From: Mesostigma viride
Taxonomy: Eukaryota; Streptophyta; Mesostigmatophyceae; Mesostigmatales; Mesostigmataceae
Length of the DNA: 64,000 bases
Direction of reading: 5' to 3'
NCBI GenBank assembly: GCA_009746045.1
Contig: RPFO01000213.1
Location: forward strand, 226,564 to 290,563
Position numbers and translations under genes: made by a program. Shown in pieces: positions 9,374 to 20,430 of this stretch (within the stretch, counting starts at the first letter, position 1; every line of letters begins with the position of its first letter). Below the pieces are notes generated by a model. That model saw only the letters and a list, made by a program, of their open reading frames with translations. It had not been told where the DNA came from and ran no database searches.

Positions 9374-11077
9374 CCCCTAAATGGTCTTGCTGCCGATTTT
9401 CCGCCAAAAAGTGACTTACAGCCGATTTGTCGGCACCTACTCGGGGGACCAGTTTGCAAGAATACTATTGGGAATTAGGAAACGTTTAGCTGAGAAGAAT
9501 GAAAGTTTATAAGTTTCTCCAGAACATGATACTAGGGTTTGCTATATTTTGACCAAGTTTAACAGATGTTCCAGACCGTCAAAGTACAAGGGGTCAGGGT
9601 ACTTTTTCACGTACAACGTGCATTCCGGAAAACGACGACCTGGCCATGGCGGCTTGCGCCCACGCATGGCATTTACGTTTTCGTTCGAAATTTCTGACCA
9701 AACTTAGGATATTGATTTTATACGTCCTAAAGATCATACAGGCCAATTTTTGGTTCGCGGGAATGCCATTTGATAGGTGTCGGCAGCGTTCTTGCTGGAA
9801 AAAACTGCGATCAGGCCGGACGATAGAAACGTTGACAGCAATACCTTCAGTTCCGGCGTATTTTAAAGGATATATCGGTTTCTTTTTACTTTTTATGATA
9901 CATAGTAGTCGTAAACGTGCAAGGGTGGCCAGAAATCGCCGAATCCAGCGACCATGCTGCACAACTTTGGTGTGCCGAAATGCGCCATTTTGCGGCCACC
10001 GCCTGGGCCAAGGTAACGCCATCCATGCCTGGTAAAGCTTTAAGCATCGTTTTCCTATCGATGTTTGACGTTTATATATACGTTCTAGCTTGTGTAGCAC
10101 ATTCTTTTTGCATTATTCATGCTCTTTCTTGACCCTGGCCTGGCCCCTTTCTAAAACACCCTTCTTAGATGCTTCCCTCAGTGAGTTGACCTGCCACAGG
10201 GTGATGGTGATAAGTTTTAGAGGCCGTATGGGTTTGAATACCTCCATATATGTTTGTTATACATTTCCCACACACATATTGCATGAGTGTGAGGCAGTTG
10301 GCTGGTCTCTGTGGCATCATCAAGCATGTAACCGGTGAGTAGAAGCTTCCCATTGTCAGCATGTGCCACCAGGTGTGCTGGCCATCACCTGGAAAGCTAT
10401 AGCAGCTTAGGCCTAGTTTATCCTTGCTAGGGCAGGCTGAAATAGGCTTAAAATCACTAGTTTGTTGGTGGCTGCCTCCTAGAATGCATGCCTTGCGTAG
10501 GGTATCCGTACCACGTTACCTACGTGCATGGACAAGGTGGCACCTGCACATAGGTGCCATGTAAGGGCAGTGTGATGATGCAGTTATGTTTCCCCATCAT
10601 TGTGGAAGGGAAATGTATTGTTTGGCATGGTTGGGGGCCATATTAGTAGGTATTAGTAGGTAGTATGCCCACTCCTACCCCCTTGGTTGCTTTTTACCAA
10701 CGGTACCCCTATGGGCTGTACTGGGTGTAACTGCTGGTATACCCACCCAAATGATGACCCCAATGGCTCAAACTGTTCAGCAACTAATTGTTTATCATCC
10801 CTGAAGTGGTAGGTGCCTAGCTCTTACAACATAATTCAAAATGCACATTCTACCAAAAATGAAAACGCTCGTCTTGACCCCCCTGACTTTGACGGCAGTT
10901 ATACATGGCCTACGATGAATATATGTGAGGTTGTGATATATCATGGCTTAGGGCAACTCATGGACATGCTTGCCCCCCAAGGACAGCCATTGGATATTGC
11001 TAGGTTGTACAGGGGCTGGTTTACAAAATAGGTGAGTTACTGCCGATTTATCGGCAGCATTTCCGCCCATTTAGGGG
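9374..11077. mobile_element. piggyBac-like non-autonomous DNA element, copy 1 (1704 bp)
   Basis: Ends CCCCTAAATGG ... CCATTTAGGGG are inverted repeats, each directly flanked by TTAA (9370-9373 and 11078-11081). That duplication and CCC-type termini are the hallmarks of the piggyBac superfamily. A second inner inverted repeat around TGCCGATTTTCCGCC / GCCGATTTATCGGC lies just inside. The whole 1.7 kb recurs in reverse orientation at 50594-52291 with only small differences. The frames inside are short and not conserved as proteins between the copies, so it is non-coding. It needs a transposase from elsewhere. Confidence 0.88.
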
Positions 11078-11081
11078 TTAA

Positions 11082-11637
11082 ATAATTTATGATAATTATT
11101 TAAAAAGAAAGTATGGGAGTTGTGCTCCCGAGTGGCATCTATCCGCTGGCCGGTAGTCGCCGGCCTGGGCGCCTAGTCAGGTGGGCATCAAAGATTGGTG
11201 TCTAGATGCTAGTCGGTGCCTAAGCAAGGTACGGAAGCCAGTGCGCGCCGGGACGGTCAGAGAACCGTCGCCCTCGGTAGCACAGATCCGCTGAGTGCCG
11301 GTAGTCTCGGGTTAGAGGCTCGAGCATGCACTATCGGGTAGCCTACCGGTAGTCTCGGGTTAGAGGCTCGAGCATGCCTTATCGGTTAGCGCCGCGCCGC
11401 TGAGCTCCTTGTGGCCTGGCCAGCTGCAAGGGTTCAATAGCAATCAGTGGCGGCTGCGGGCTCAGCCTCCCACAGTCGGTTCCCCAAACAACAAAAATCC
11501 CGTCTCCATCGCCGGCGTGCTAGTCAGCGGTGAAGGGCGTTCAACTGAAGCAACGACCGACAACAAGCAGCTGGAATTACGGCATGGCCTGGAGGCAACC
11601 GCTGGCCCTTCCATTGCAGTTACGCCGCACCTGTTGT
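11082..11637. other. flank of piggyBac-like copy 1, possibly the rest of the retroelement 1 LTR
   Basis: Moderately GC-rich, no gene recognised. It ends at a (TAAT)n run. It could be the remainder of the 3' LTR broken by the piggyBac-like insertion, but there is no partner copy to test this. Confidence 0.35.
11298..11392 (+). repeat. two-copy tandem repeat, 48-bp unit
   Basis: CCGGTAGTCTCGGGTTAGAG ... CTCGAGCATGC occurs at 11298 and again at 11346 with a few changes at the unit end. Confidence 0.85.
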
Positions 11638-11664
11638 TAAATTAATTAATTAATTAATTAATAA
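11638..11664. repeat. (TAAT)n run, LINE-tail-like
   Basis: Six TTAA/TAAT units. The same microsatellite ends the LINE fragments at 22636 and 26060, so this may be a LINE 3' tail, though no LINE body is recognisable next to it. Confidence 0.6.
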
Positions 11665-12015
11665 CCCTTAGTCCGCTGACCCATTTTTGGCACTTTCATA
11701 CCCCTGAAAATGAAAAAAATCATAACTCACAGGCCACAACTCCAAATACCCCCAACCAAGATGCTAGGAGTATCTACACTTCAAGGGCTTTCAGAATATG
11801 CAATAATACCACGGCTTTATCAAAGCATGTGGATGATAGCTCTACTCAAAGTTGGCCAAAAGATGATCTTTTTTCCCCAAGGAAAAGTCTACCCCCCCCT
11901 AACTTTCCAGGTAGGGTAGGGAATCTCAATATCAACATTGGACAACTTAGTTGGATAGTCCAATGGTGGTTTCCTTGGGTCAGACCGCCCGGATAACCCA
12001 TTAGACCTATATAAG

Positions 12016-12591
12016 GTGCTCATATACGTGGTCATCACCACCTGGGCGGACATGCTTAAGCAACATACCACCTCCACCACCTCCGCCGTCGCAGCCCAGC
12101 TTCAACAGCAGACGCTTGACCTCCGCGAGGAGGCCGAGCTCGCCAAGCGCAGCCTCAACGTCATTGTCAAGAACTTCAAGATGGAGGAAGGTGAGAATTC
12201 CGAGAAGCTTGCGCGTGCGTTTGAGAGAGAAATCCTTGGTCGCATGGGCCTTAACGGTGAGATCGAGCTGGCCGCCCACCGCCTTCCCCGCGCGCGGGGT
12301 AAGGCAGGGCCGCCCCCGCTCCTTCTCACCTTTAAGACCCCGGCGGACAAGATTTCTTTTCTCAGACGCCGCAAGCGGCTCGAGAAGACTCTCTTCACCC
12401 TTGATGACGACTTGACCCTGGCGCAGCAACAACGGCGACGGGAGCTATGGCCGACCTACCTCCAGCTCCGGCAGACCAAGGCGGGACAGCCGGTGTACTG
12501 GAAGGGGGCGGCCATCTACGTCGGCCATAAGCCTTGGCAGGCGACCCCCCCCCCCCCCGCGGCCCCAGCGACTCCAGACGCCCCAGCTTAG
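12016..12591 (+). CDS. LINE-1 ORF1p-like RNA-binding protein (Transposase_22-like)
   Basis: 191 residues. The first 45 form a short amphipathic, probably coiled-coil segment (QLQQQTLDLREEAELAKRSL). An RRM-like part follows (NVIVKNFKMEEGENSEKLARAF), then the family signature IELAAHRLPRARGK, PPLLLTFKTPADKISFLRRR and a C-terminal DDLTLAQQQRRRELWPTYLQ, which match the conserved elements of L1 ORF1p: the 'aHRlG', 'prpiivkF' and 'Dlt..rr..l.p' motifs. ORF1p is a trimeric RNA chaperone that packages LINE RNA. The protein ends in a Pro/Ala tail next to a C-run (12546-12558) where indels are likely. An upstream start is possible; the first Met is at 12016 and another at 12052. Confidence 0.72.
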   Translation: MLIYVVITTWADMLKQHTTSTTSAVAAQLQQQTLDLREEAELAKRSLNVIVKNFKMEEGENSEKLARAFEREILGRMGLNGEIELAAHRLPRARGKAGPPPLLLTFKTPADKISFLRRRKRLEKTLFTLDDDLTLAQQQRRRELWPTYLQLRQTKAGQPVYWKGAAIYVGHKPWQATPPPPAAPATPDAPA

Positions 12592-13024
12592 GGGAATATA
12601 GCAGTAGTAGTGTAGAATAGATAGACCGTGGCCATGTACATGTACGCCTCCTAGAGGCACTATCCCAGCTAAGCCACGCGCTTTACTTAATCATGTACAT
12701 GTGTGCCTATGATGAGCCACACCCCAGATGATGCCTAGCTTTATTTAGTTCTGTTGTGCCTATGCAGGGAATAACTCTCTGCTGAGACGCCATGCCCTAG
12801 CTTCTTTGTATAGCTATGCTGATCTTCCCCCCCATGACAGGCTCCCCCTTCGCTGGGCATAGCTTGAAGATCATGGGGATGCCAGTGCCCTAACTGGTGC
12901 ACCTAGAGCAAGGGTCCTTTACATCCCCACCCTTGCAGGAAGTAGCTTAGGATGTATGATAGGCCATACATACGCCCCCTCTCAAGGGCTATGTGCTACA
13001 TATACTCCCAACGGAGTTATGTTA

Positions 13025-13048
13025 CAATTCAATTCAATTCAATTCAAT
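13025..13048 (+). repeat. (ATTCA)n tail of LINE-D
   Basis: Four to five AATTC units at the end of the 3' UTR, in the place of a poly(A) tail. Confidence 0.75.
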
Positions 13049-13609
13049 ATACGTGTGTGGGTTACGCGCGCGTAAACAGCCATCTATGACATGCAATACA
13101 AGAATGCATTATAACAAGCTATAAAAGATTGCCAAAGGTGCTGGAATACAAACACGTTGCCTACCTGCATTAACGAAATGATATGCTCCAAAGAAATGCC
13201 ATAAACTGGTCACTTTCAGGGCTAATACCGCTCTTTACAGCAGGCATGGAAGCTTGCTGAAAGGTGCACAAAAAATCTCGTCAAATATAATGCATGGGAG
13301 ACGTATTCCGCTGCAAAAGACACGCAAACACGTTGCCGTACCTGGCTCGTTCACGTCCTGACCGGATTCCAGTGGCCGGGACCCTCATATCTCACACATA
13401 CCATTGCTTTACAGGCATAGGTCGCCATAGCCGCATCATGCATGCATCCTTTATGATTACCAGTTGATGCTGCGTTCAAAGATTACCTATAAACGCGTCC
13501 GCATTCCCATCAAACGCATCAGCGGACATCCCGTACCTAATCTGGATGCTTGGGCTGGCGCAGACTGCCCGGCCATGAGGATAAAATGAAAATGTGATAA
13601 GCGATTACT
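13049..13609. other. unassigned, no gene seen
   Basis: Short frames only, no repeat partner recognised within the window. Confidence 0.4.
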
Positions 13610-13846
13610 CATCTGGCACTGACGACCAAGAAGGCAGTATTTTTCCACCTGAATGTTCCCAATCCTACAAGTTTGGCCATGCCTGACCTACGAAAATCAC
13701 GCATCATCATTCTGAGCAACATTCTAAACCGTTTCTAGCCGCGAGACGCAAAATTTTCCTAATAACGGCACGTTGGCAGCCATATCTCGTCACGCGCGCG
13801 CGCGAGTGAAAATTTCTCGCCAAAGTCACGTGACCCCCTATGATTA
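13610..13846. repeat. left arm, part 1, of a dispersed inverted repeat
   Basis: Matches the reverse complement of about 34600-34820, including GCATCATCATTCTGAGCAAC and TAGCCGCGAGACGCAAAATT. The arm continues at 16454-16570 on the other side of the LTR element inserted into it. Confidence 0.8.
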
Positions 13847-14445
13847 TGTCAACAATCCTAATAATGCGTCAACGAATGAGCTCAAATGTTGCGGCACAAC
13901 TCATTTCATTAATACAATAAAAGACGCATATATAGAATTTAAGGACCGTGACCGGTGTCCATTGCCAAGCCACAAGGCAACTGGCCCACCATCAGGTAAC
14001 GTGAAAAGGTGCACGCCGACCTCTTAAACAATGTCCAATGTCGGCTGCACACATTATCCCTACGTTAACTTAACACATAAAGTGTCTCGACTTGAACAAC
14101 TGGCACACAAAATCCACTAGGCAATGATGCGAATATTCGGCACCAATATTCGAACCCACTATTGCGCGGCGCTAGGAGTTAGCCACCGCCAAATGGCACG
14201 AGATACTCACGCCCTACAAGTCGTACCATGCAACCACAAGGTAGAGCCGAATTAATCCTAACTTCGGCACCTAATATCTTTGTGCATACTCAACTGTCCG
14301 TCATAAGAAAAGTACCGCCGGAAAGAACACGGCAAGCCCTACTCAGCCCTAATAATATCCTTGGCCAGAAAATACAGAAGATTGGCCACAACATAACATA
14401 GGCTGGCAAACGGGCACATCCAGGGTTTATACTAAAACCCTGACA
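13847..14445. repeat. left LTR of the non-autonomous LTR element
   Basis: TG...CA termini, 599 bp, virtually identical to 15850-16448. Confidence 0.92.
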
Positions 14446-15849
14446 CCCCCCTTGCACGTTGCCAGTGCAGGGTCCAATGAACGTCAAGTCCCCCCTCAAC
14501 TAGGGTAGGGCTTGCCGGGTACAACATACCCCAGCAACCCCCCTTACCCGGGAAGCCCCTCCCAAGGAACCATCCAGCAACAAATTCACTGGAAAAATGC
14601 CATCCTGGGCATAACAACAAAGGTGCTACATGCCTGTGTCTCTTCCAAAATACATCCAGGCGTCCCTAGAGGTATAAACTGACAGCCCCAGCGTCCCAGG
14701 TCTGATGCAGAAACACAGCAATAAGTCACAACAACTACACTTGCCAGGAATAGCACACATGGGCAAACACTGCCCCATCAGGCTACCACTAGCCCTAAAA
14801 TGGACCACCACGGTCCCAAGGCCTCCACGGCCCCACGCTGGCACGCCGTCGTGCCAACAAACTCCCGGGAGTGATCAGGTCCCGAGCATGGAAAGTCAAC
14901 CAAGAACTTCCCCCAGAGCGCTCCCATAACAGGTTGGACTGATCCCAACCTCCAGACTGGCCAAAACACTAGGCTGCACATGCTAGTTTGCCTCGTCCAT
15001 TCAAAAACACAGCTGACCACCAAGTTTGCATGCAGAGCAGACGCGTACATCCCAAAGTAGGTCAATACAGACCACAGGCCACGTTAGGCCCCACAAATGT
15101 CGTCGCGAGCCAGTCTCATGCCACCCCCCCCCTCAAGAAATAAGTGGGGGCAAATATTTTTGTCAGCTTTAAAATGTCACAAGCTCCCTTGGCTTAGAGC
15201 TTCTAAATTAACATGCAGCTCACTGGTACTCCTGACCAGCTTCAAAATCAAAAACCCACTGGCATAGCCAGCTTCAAAAGAGAGGCCATGCTGGCACTCC
15301 TGGCCAACATCTTCATCGCCAACAAAAAGCCGGCAGGCAGGCAGTCCTCGTCGACAAAAAATGCTGGAAATTCCGCAGGCTGCGCCACCAAAAATGGCGA
15401 CAATCCGTTGCGCTGGTCGCTCGCAAAATTCCAACCGACGTCCGCTCCGAGCCGCATGTTGATGCACAGGTCACTGGTACAGAAAAAGAGAAAAGTCTGC
15501 ACCCAGCTGGAACCAGAGCCTTGACCTCGCCATGCGGGGCTCAACGCCAGGCGGCGCCAGCCCACAGCAAACCCGAAACATGAAAGTTCCGCTGGCTTTG
15601 ACACATATAACAACTCGCCTGCGTGGCTGCGCTGGCCCAGGCCTGTCGACCCATGAAATTTCTGCCCGTTCCGCCGAACTTCGAATTCAAATGCTGCGAC
15701 GTATGAATCCTCACGACATTGCTCACGAAATTACGTAACAACGCTGCCGCCATCGATTATATGCGCCGGCAGGGTAAAATGGCTTCATCATGGCCACAAG
15801 AATGTCGTTCAAAGTCGCCTCAAAGGTGTGGAACTTTCCTCCGATACCA
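14446..15849. other. internal region of the non-autonomous LTR element
   Basis: C-rich start, no protein domain in any frame that I can recognise. Confidence 0.6.
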
Positions 15850-16448
15850 TGTCAACAATCCTAATAATGCGTCAACGAATGAGCTCAAATGTTGCGGCAC
15901 AACTCATTTCATTAATACAATAAAAGACGCATATATAGAATTTAAGGACCGTGACCGGTGTCCATTGCCAAGCCACAAGGCAACTGGCCCACCATCAGGT
16001 AACGTGAAAAGGTGCACGCCGACCTCTTAAACAATGTCCAATGTCGGCTGCACACATTATCCCTACGTTAACTTAACACATAAAGTGTCTCGACTTGAAC
16101 AACTGGCACACAAAATCCACTAGGCAATGATGCGAATATTCGGCACCAATATTCGAACCCACTATTGCGCGGCGCTAGGAGTTAGCCACCGCCAAATGGC
16201 ACAAGATACTCACGCCCTACAAGTCGTACCATGCAACCACAAGGTAGAGCCGAATTAATCCTAACTTCGGCACCTAATATCTTTGTGCATACTCAACTGT
16301 CCGTCATAAGAAAAGTACCGCCGGAAAGAACACGGCAAGCCCTACTCAGCCCTAATAATATCCTTGGCCAGAAAATACAGAAGATTGGCCACAACATAAC
16401 ATAGGCTGGCAAACGGGCACATCCAGGGTTTATACTAAAACCCTGACA
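15850..16448. repeat. right LTR of the non-autonomous LTR element
   Basis: Same length and termini as the left LTR, followed by GATTA. Confidence 0.92.
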
Positions 16449-16453
16449 GATTA

Positions 16454-16570
16454 CAGCCCTATAATTACCAGGCTATGGCGGATATTACCCCCAAACCTAT
16501 GCATCACCTTCGTCCCTATTCCCTAAGTGTTCCCGGACCCACCGGACAACTGTCCTCCGTCACAAGTGGC
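16454..16570. repeat. left arm, part 2, of the dispersed inverted repeat
   Basis: Continues the arm at 13610-13846; CCCAAACCTATGCATCACCT and ACCCACCGGACAACT recur as reverse complement at about 34470-34560. Confidence 0.78.
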
Positions 16571-16610
16571 GCGGCGCTCTCGGCGCGGCGCGAAATTCGA
16601 CCGTTAGTCA

Positions 16611-16634
16611 AACCCCCCGACAGGTCGGGGGGTT
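16611..16634. repeat. short GC hairpin
   Basis: AACCCCCCGAC followed after two bases by GTCGGGGGGTT. No function assigned. Confidence 0.7.
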
Positions 16635-16652
16635 AGCGGACGAAGGGTTAAG

Positions 16653-16798
16653 AGACACGTGACTGCGTCACGTGAGCATAAGTCCTCAGTGGGAGGGGAA
16701 CATGGGATGGAATGGATGGTATAAGCTATCTAGGTCCTGGTTACAGGGGTGTGGGCACCGCGGCCCGAATCGCTATGAACGCCATACTTGGTCACACG
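16653..16798 (-). mobile_element. short 3' fragment of LINE-C
   Basis: AGACACGTGACTGCGTCACG to GGTCACACG is nearly identical to 26076-26220, which is the 3' UTR of the LINE fragment at 26060-26956. It is therefore a strongly 5'-truncated LINE copy on the minus strand. Confidence 0.75.
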
Positions 16799-16993
16799 CT
16801 GTTGTTAAATATTCTGGTCATTTCAAACCAAATTGCGCAAAATCCTGGGGGTGGGGGGTGGGGGGGGGAGTCCAGCTAGGGGCACGGGTGGCCCTTAGCG
16901 GGTGTGGCCCTTAACCGGGTGCCGGATTACTTTACACCTATTTATCTGGAAAACTGCATGTGATCGCATGCACTTTGCCTTAACGTAATAAAC
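16799..16993. other. unassigned spacer with a G-run, ending at the copia-2 insertion site
   Basis: Includes a G-rich stretch at 16850-16868. The last five bases, TAAAC (16989-16993), are the target duplication of copia-2. Confidence 0.5.
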
Positions 16994-17431
16994 TGTCAGA
17001 AGTATCGACACACCTGCCTGAAACTAGTACTTATAGTTTAGTGCTAGCTCTGGACTGCATGGACAGGCATGCGCCGCATGTTTAAGTTCTGTTCCATAAG
17101 TGACCCAGTCATTCTGTGACTGACCTTGAACTTTGGTCATGAATGGTTGACTTGAGATCACGTTATGATTGTAACTGCCACACAGTCAGAAAAGACCCGG
17201 TTTGGTGTGGCCACGTTGTAGGTAGATCATAACTGCTACCCAGTAGCTGAGCCTGGAATTGTTTTTAAAAGGGGAAGCTACGCACCTTGTTTGCTCTCTC
17301 AGTACCTCACACCTCACACACTCCTGTGGTGGAACTAGCAGCCGGCCAGCTGCCGACTGAGACTTATTTTTATCTGAGTGAAATAAAGTAAAACTTTGTG
17401 GCAAACATTGTTTTCTCACTGAGTCCTAACA
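16994..17431 (+). repeat. copia-2 5' LTR
   Basis: 438 bp, TG...CA termini. An AATAAA at 17382-17387 could serve as polyadenylation signal. A TTTTTAAAAGGGG stretch about 125 bp upstream is a possible promoter core. Nearly identical to 34016-34451. Confidence 0.92.
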
Positions 17432-17449
17432 TGGCATCGGAGTGCGGTT
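17432..17449 (+). other. copia-2 primer-binding site
   Basis: TGGCATCGGAGTGCGG follows the LTR directly and resembles the TGGTATCAGAGC sites of many copia elements, which pair with the 3' end of initiator methionine tRNA. Confidence 0.6.
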
Positions 17450-17551
17450 CGCACGCCTTTCGACCTGCTTACCGCTGGTAAAAGTCGTTTCCCGAGGCTC
17501 TGCTCGCGTACGACTTCAGATTTGTGTATTTCGGTGAGATTTGCATGACTC

Positions 17552-17830
17552 CACCGGGAAGGGGTCTGTGACATTTTGTGATATTTTTTTATCACAAAAT
17601 GTCACTTTTGTGACATTTTGTGATTAAAAAATTATAAAATGTGACAAAATGTGATAAAACTGTGACAAATTGTGATCGAGACATGTCATGATTGTGACAA
17701 AACGTGACAAACGTGATAAAACCAGCATATTTTGTGATAACGTCACTATCACAAAATGTCAAAGTGTCACAAAATGTCACAAACCCACAGAAAAACAAAA
17801 TGTGACAAGGTGATAAATCACGACCACTCA
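17552..17830. repeat. CACTA-2 left terminal and subterminal repeats
   Basis: TIR followed by about 20 copies, in both orientations, of TGTGACAAAATGTGATAA-like units. Confidence 0.87.
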
Positions 17831-18490
17831 GGGGAAGTGATATATCACAAAGCACACATAATGCACATCCGCAGCAAGGAAGTGCGTGCCGCAGCAGAGA
17901 CGGAGAAGGAAAAGGCCAAGGTGGGACACGACAAGGTGGCAATGCCAGGAGAGACAACACGTGCAGCGGTACGGGGCAAGCGTACTGAAAGGAACTGACA
18001 AAACAAGCTGGAAACACTCTCAGGTGCATGATAAAATGCACCACAATGTCATGAGCCGTGGGAGACATGGTTTATTGCAAAAATATCGACTGGGATGTTA
18101 AGAAAAACACCAATATTGAACATTCAGGGCAATGATCATCACGGTCATCAAGTGTCAACCTCCGACCCATCGCTGGCCAAGCATCCATCATGCTGATCAA
18201 AGGTAAAATCGTCAATATCTACACTGAATCACAACACTGCATCATGCATCCATTGCTCTGAGCTCACAACACTAGTATGATAAAAATGGCAACGGGGAGT
18301 GAACATATTCAGATGGCATGCAACAACCCGATGAAATGGCACAACTGATCAAATACGAACACAAACTGTATTGATACACACACAAGGAACGGTGCACTCA
18401 AGCATGGCTGTGGGTGGTGTGCAAAATGGACACCCACAATCATCTCACAAATGCAATATAAAATCTGTTGACCGACAAGCACAACGGGGC

Positions 18491-18610
18491 TCAACAGTCC
18501 TCGTCATCAAAGTCATCATCCTCATCATCACCGAAACCATCACGAGGGCTGTCCCAGCCACCATTGCTGAAGTTACTGGATGACTCTCTATAGAAACAAT
18601 CACAGGACAT
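18491..18610 (-). other. possible C-terminal exon with an acidic tail
   Basis: On the minus strand this reads SSNFSNGGWDSPRDGFGD followed by a run of Asp/Glu (DEDDDFDDEDC) and a stop at 18491-18493. Codons look natural and the frame is closed upstream, so if real it is a last exon behind an intron. It lies near the left end of CACTA-2, where a transposon gene could end. Product not recognised. Confidence 0.3.
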
Positions 18611-19689
18611 TGTCGAGTGCTACGGCAATGTGACCAAGGCTCAGAGCCTACAAAATCTGCATCCGCATGTGGCCTCTTGCCGTGTTGGACTGACGGATGT
18701 GCCCGGCCCGACTGTGTTAGGTATATTGCCTGCATGCAAGACAAAAATACATCATCCGGCAAAGCACGCATCGGTACACACAAAAATTTGTTAGTGAGAT
18801 GAACGCTACGCGCTGGACGTGCCAACAACTTTGCATGACTTCAGTTCACTTGTATGTAAGGATGCGGGGGAGATCGCAGCAGTTGCGTGGCTATCTATGA
18901 GTACCGGCCTAATTTTAGGACAAAGAAAGGTGAGATACTGGGCCAAGAGAGAGACAGGGGTGCTCGAGAAAAAAAATTGGTGGGATGTTCACCTAAATTG
19001 TATCTACATGCCTCACAAGTTGTAGGGAACTGCACACCCAGAAATCCTGGAGTCGCAAAGGTTCCCTAACATGCCAAGAGGCCTCACACTTGTTACTAAT
19101 ATATTGTTGACTCATGAGGAAACAATTGATACCAGACACAGGTCTTAGATTAGGCTCAAATTCCAATTGGAGAAAGTTATATTGGATGGATTAATCATAT
19201 TGAGGAGACCTTTTCTTTTGAAAATAAGTACTTCATAGCAATCTCTGTATGGTTAATACGGCAATAAGAAAGAAACGCCTGAATAGTGCCAAGAAAACGC
19301 AAGGCCAATCAACCAACAATATGCCCCGTTACAGGTAGGATGAACTCTATAACGACGCTGAAGGCTCTACGTCTGCAGTTGACACTAGCAGGAGTCGTTC
19401 AGGGTGGGGAGCGGGGGGGAGGGAATGACAAAAGCTGTGATCTGAGCAAAAAGGATAAATATGCAAAGATGCTACCCATGCAAGGAAGCGAGATATAGTC
19501 CAGCAATGCCACGAATGTCAACCAAGGCTACTGGATTGCAAAGAAGATTCTACCGACAGCGAAGGAATTGGTACAAATAATGCCAACTATTTGTAGCTCA
19601 GAGCATCACCAGCGGGCTACAAAAAAATCATGCACAGAAGCTGGAAGAACAAGGCCAATGGTGGCTGACACGCACAGCACGTTGATAAT

Positions 19690-20430
19690 TTGAGGAATGA
19701 GCACTATATAAAGAATGATCACCGTTGCTCACCATCAAGAATTCGCCGCGCTGGACAGGCGACCAAGAGCTTGTGGCTGCCACATGCGATGGGGCCGCGT
19801 GCAAGTCCAACGGTATCAGGCATCACAAGTACACGCGCAAAATTGACACCACAATGGCAACACAGATGCACACATACGAATGTATATCGACAGAAAGCAT
19901 AAACAGAGAATCAGTTGGTTAAGACAAGGAAAGTGGCGCAAGAGCAGCCCATGTCATGCAACTCTCAATCTGAACAAGGTTATGCCCTTCATGAAAACTA
20001 AATCGGATGTCGTTTGCATAGTCTATTGACCTTGTACAAATGAGATAGTGAAACTGCTGCAGCATTCATGGCAAGCACGGCAAACTTGGCATGAAACCGA
20101 GCGGCCCATAGCAGCCTTGGCCCTAGGGCGATACGTGAGAATGCCACGTGCGTACGGCATGCATGTTAAAGTCGATGCAAACTTATTAGTATTTCAGGCG
20201 AGGAATTCCTTGCTCACCTCAACTGGTAAAGAGTGGGCAGCTTCTGGATATCCGAATGTGCTGTGCCTACCACTGAGCCAACAGATCATTCCAGACCATG
20301 CCTATGTTTCTCCCCCGATGGCTGCTTGTAGCCTTGTCCGAGCTCGCTCCTGAATTTATTTAAGACGACGCCCTAATGGCTACATAAATCACGACGGTCA
20401 TCCGTGAGCCTATGCTCCTATTCCAACCAC
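19690..20430 (+). pseudogene. exon-like segments of an unrecognised gene shared with CACTA-3 (copy 1)
   Basis: Two blocks match the minus strand at 63600-62780 in the same order and at similar spacing. Block 1 (about 19710-19890) encodes ATCDGAACKSNGIRHHKYTR, then KIDTTMATQMHTYE. Block 2 (about 20150-20350) encodes KEWAASGYPN and HAYVSPPMA, followed by a third matched stretch (about 20385-20420) around ITTVIREPML. Conservation follows codons (CDGAxCKSNGIRHHKYTR identical in both), which argues for a protein. The blocks are in different frames and separated by non-matching DNA, consistent with exons and introns or with decay. I do not recognise the family. Its presence in two CACTA-type elements makes a transposon-encoded protein likely, by inference. 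Confidence 0.5.

Larger units (their letters stand above)
12016..13048 (+). mobile_element. LINE-D: L1-type element with ORF1 only
   Basis: An ORF1 protein is followed directly by about 430 bp of non-coding 3' sequence and an (ATTCA)n tail, with no ORF2 between. The last ~170 bp before the tail match, as reverse complement and at perhaps 75-80 per cent by eye, the LINE 3' fragment at 22636-22830, so this really is a 3' end of the same family. The 5' limit is not defined; 11665-12015 may be its 5' UTR. Confidence 0.7.
13847..16448. mobile_element. non-autonomous LTR retrotransposon (LARD/TRIM-like), 2602 bp
   Basis: Two direct 599-bp repeats, both beginning TGTCAACA and ending CCTGACA, flanked by a GATTA target duplication (13842-13846 and 16449-16453). 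The internal part (14446-15849, 1404 bp) has no recognisable gag or pol; its frames are short and unrelated to known domains. It must be mobilised by another element. The LTRs differ by about one substitution that I can find (G/A in GGCAC(G/A)AGATAC), so the insertion is recent. Orientation cannot be fixed without a clear primer-binding site. Confidence 0.9.
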
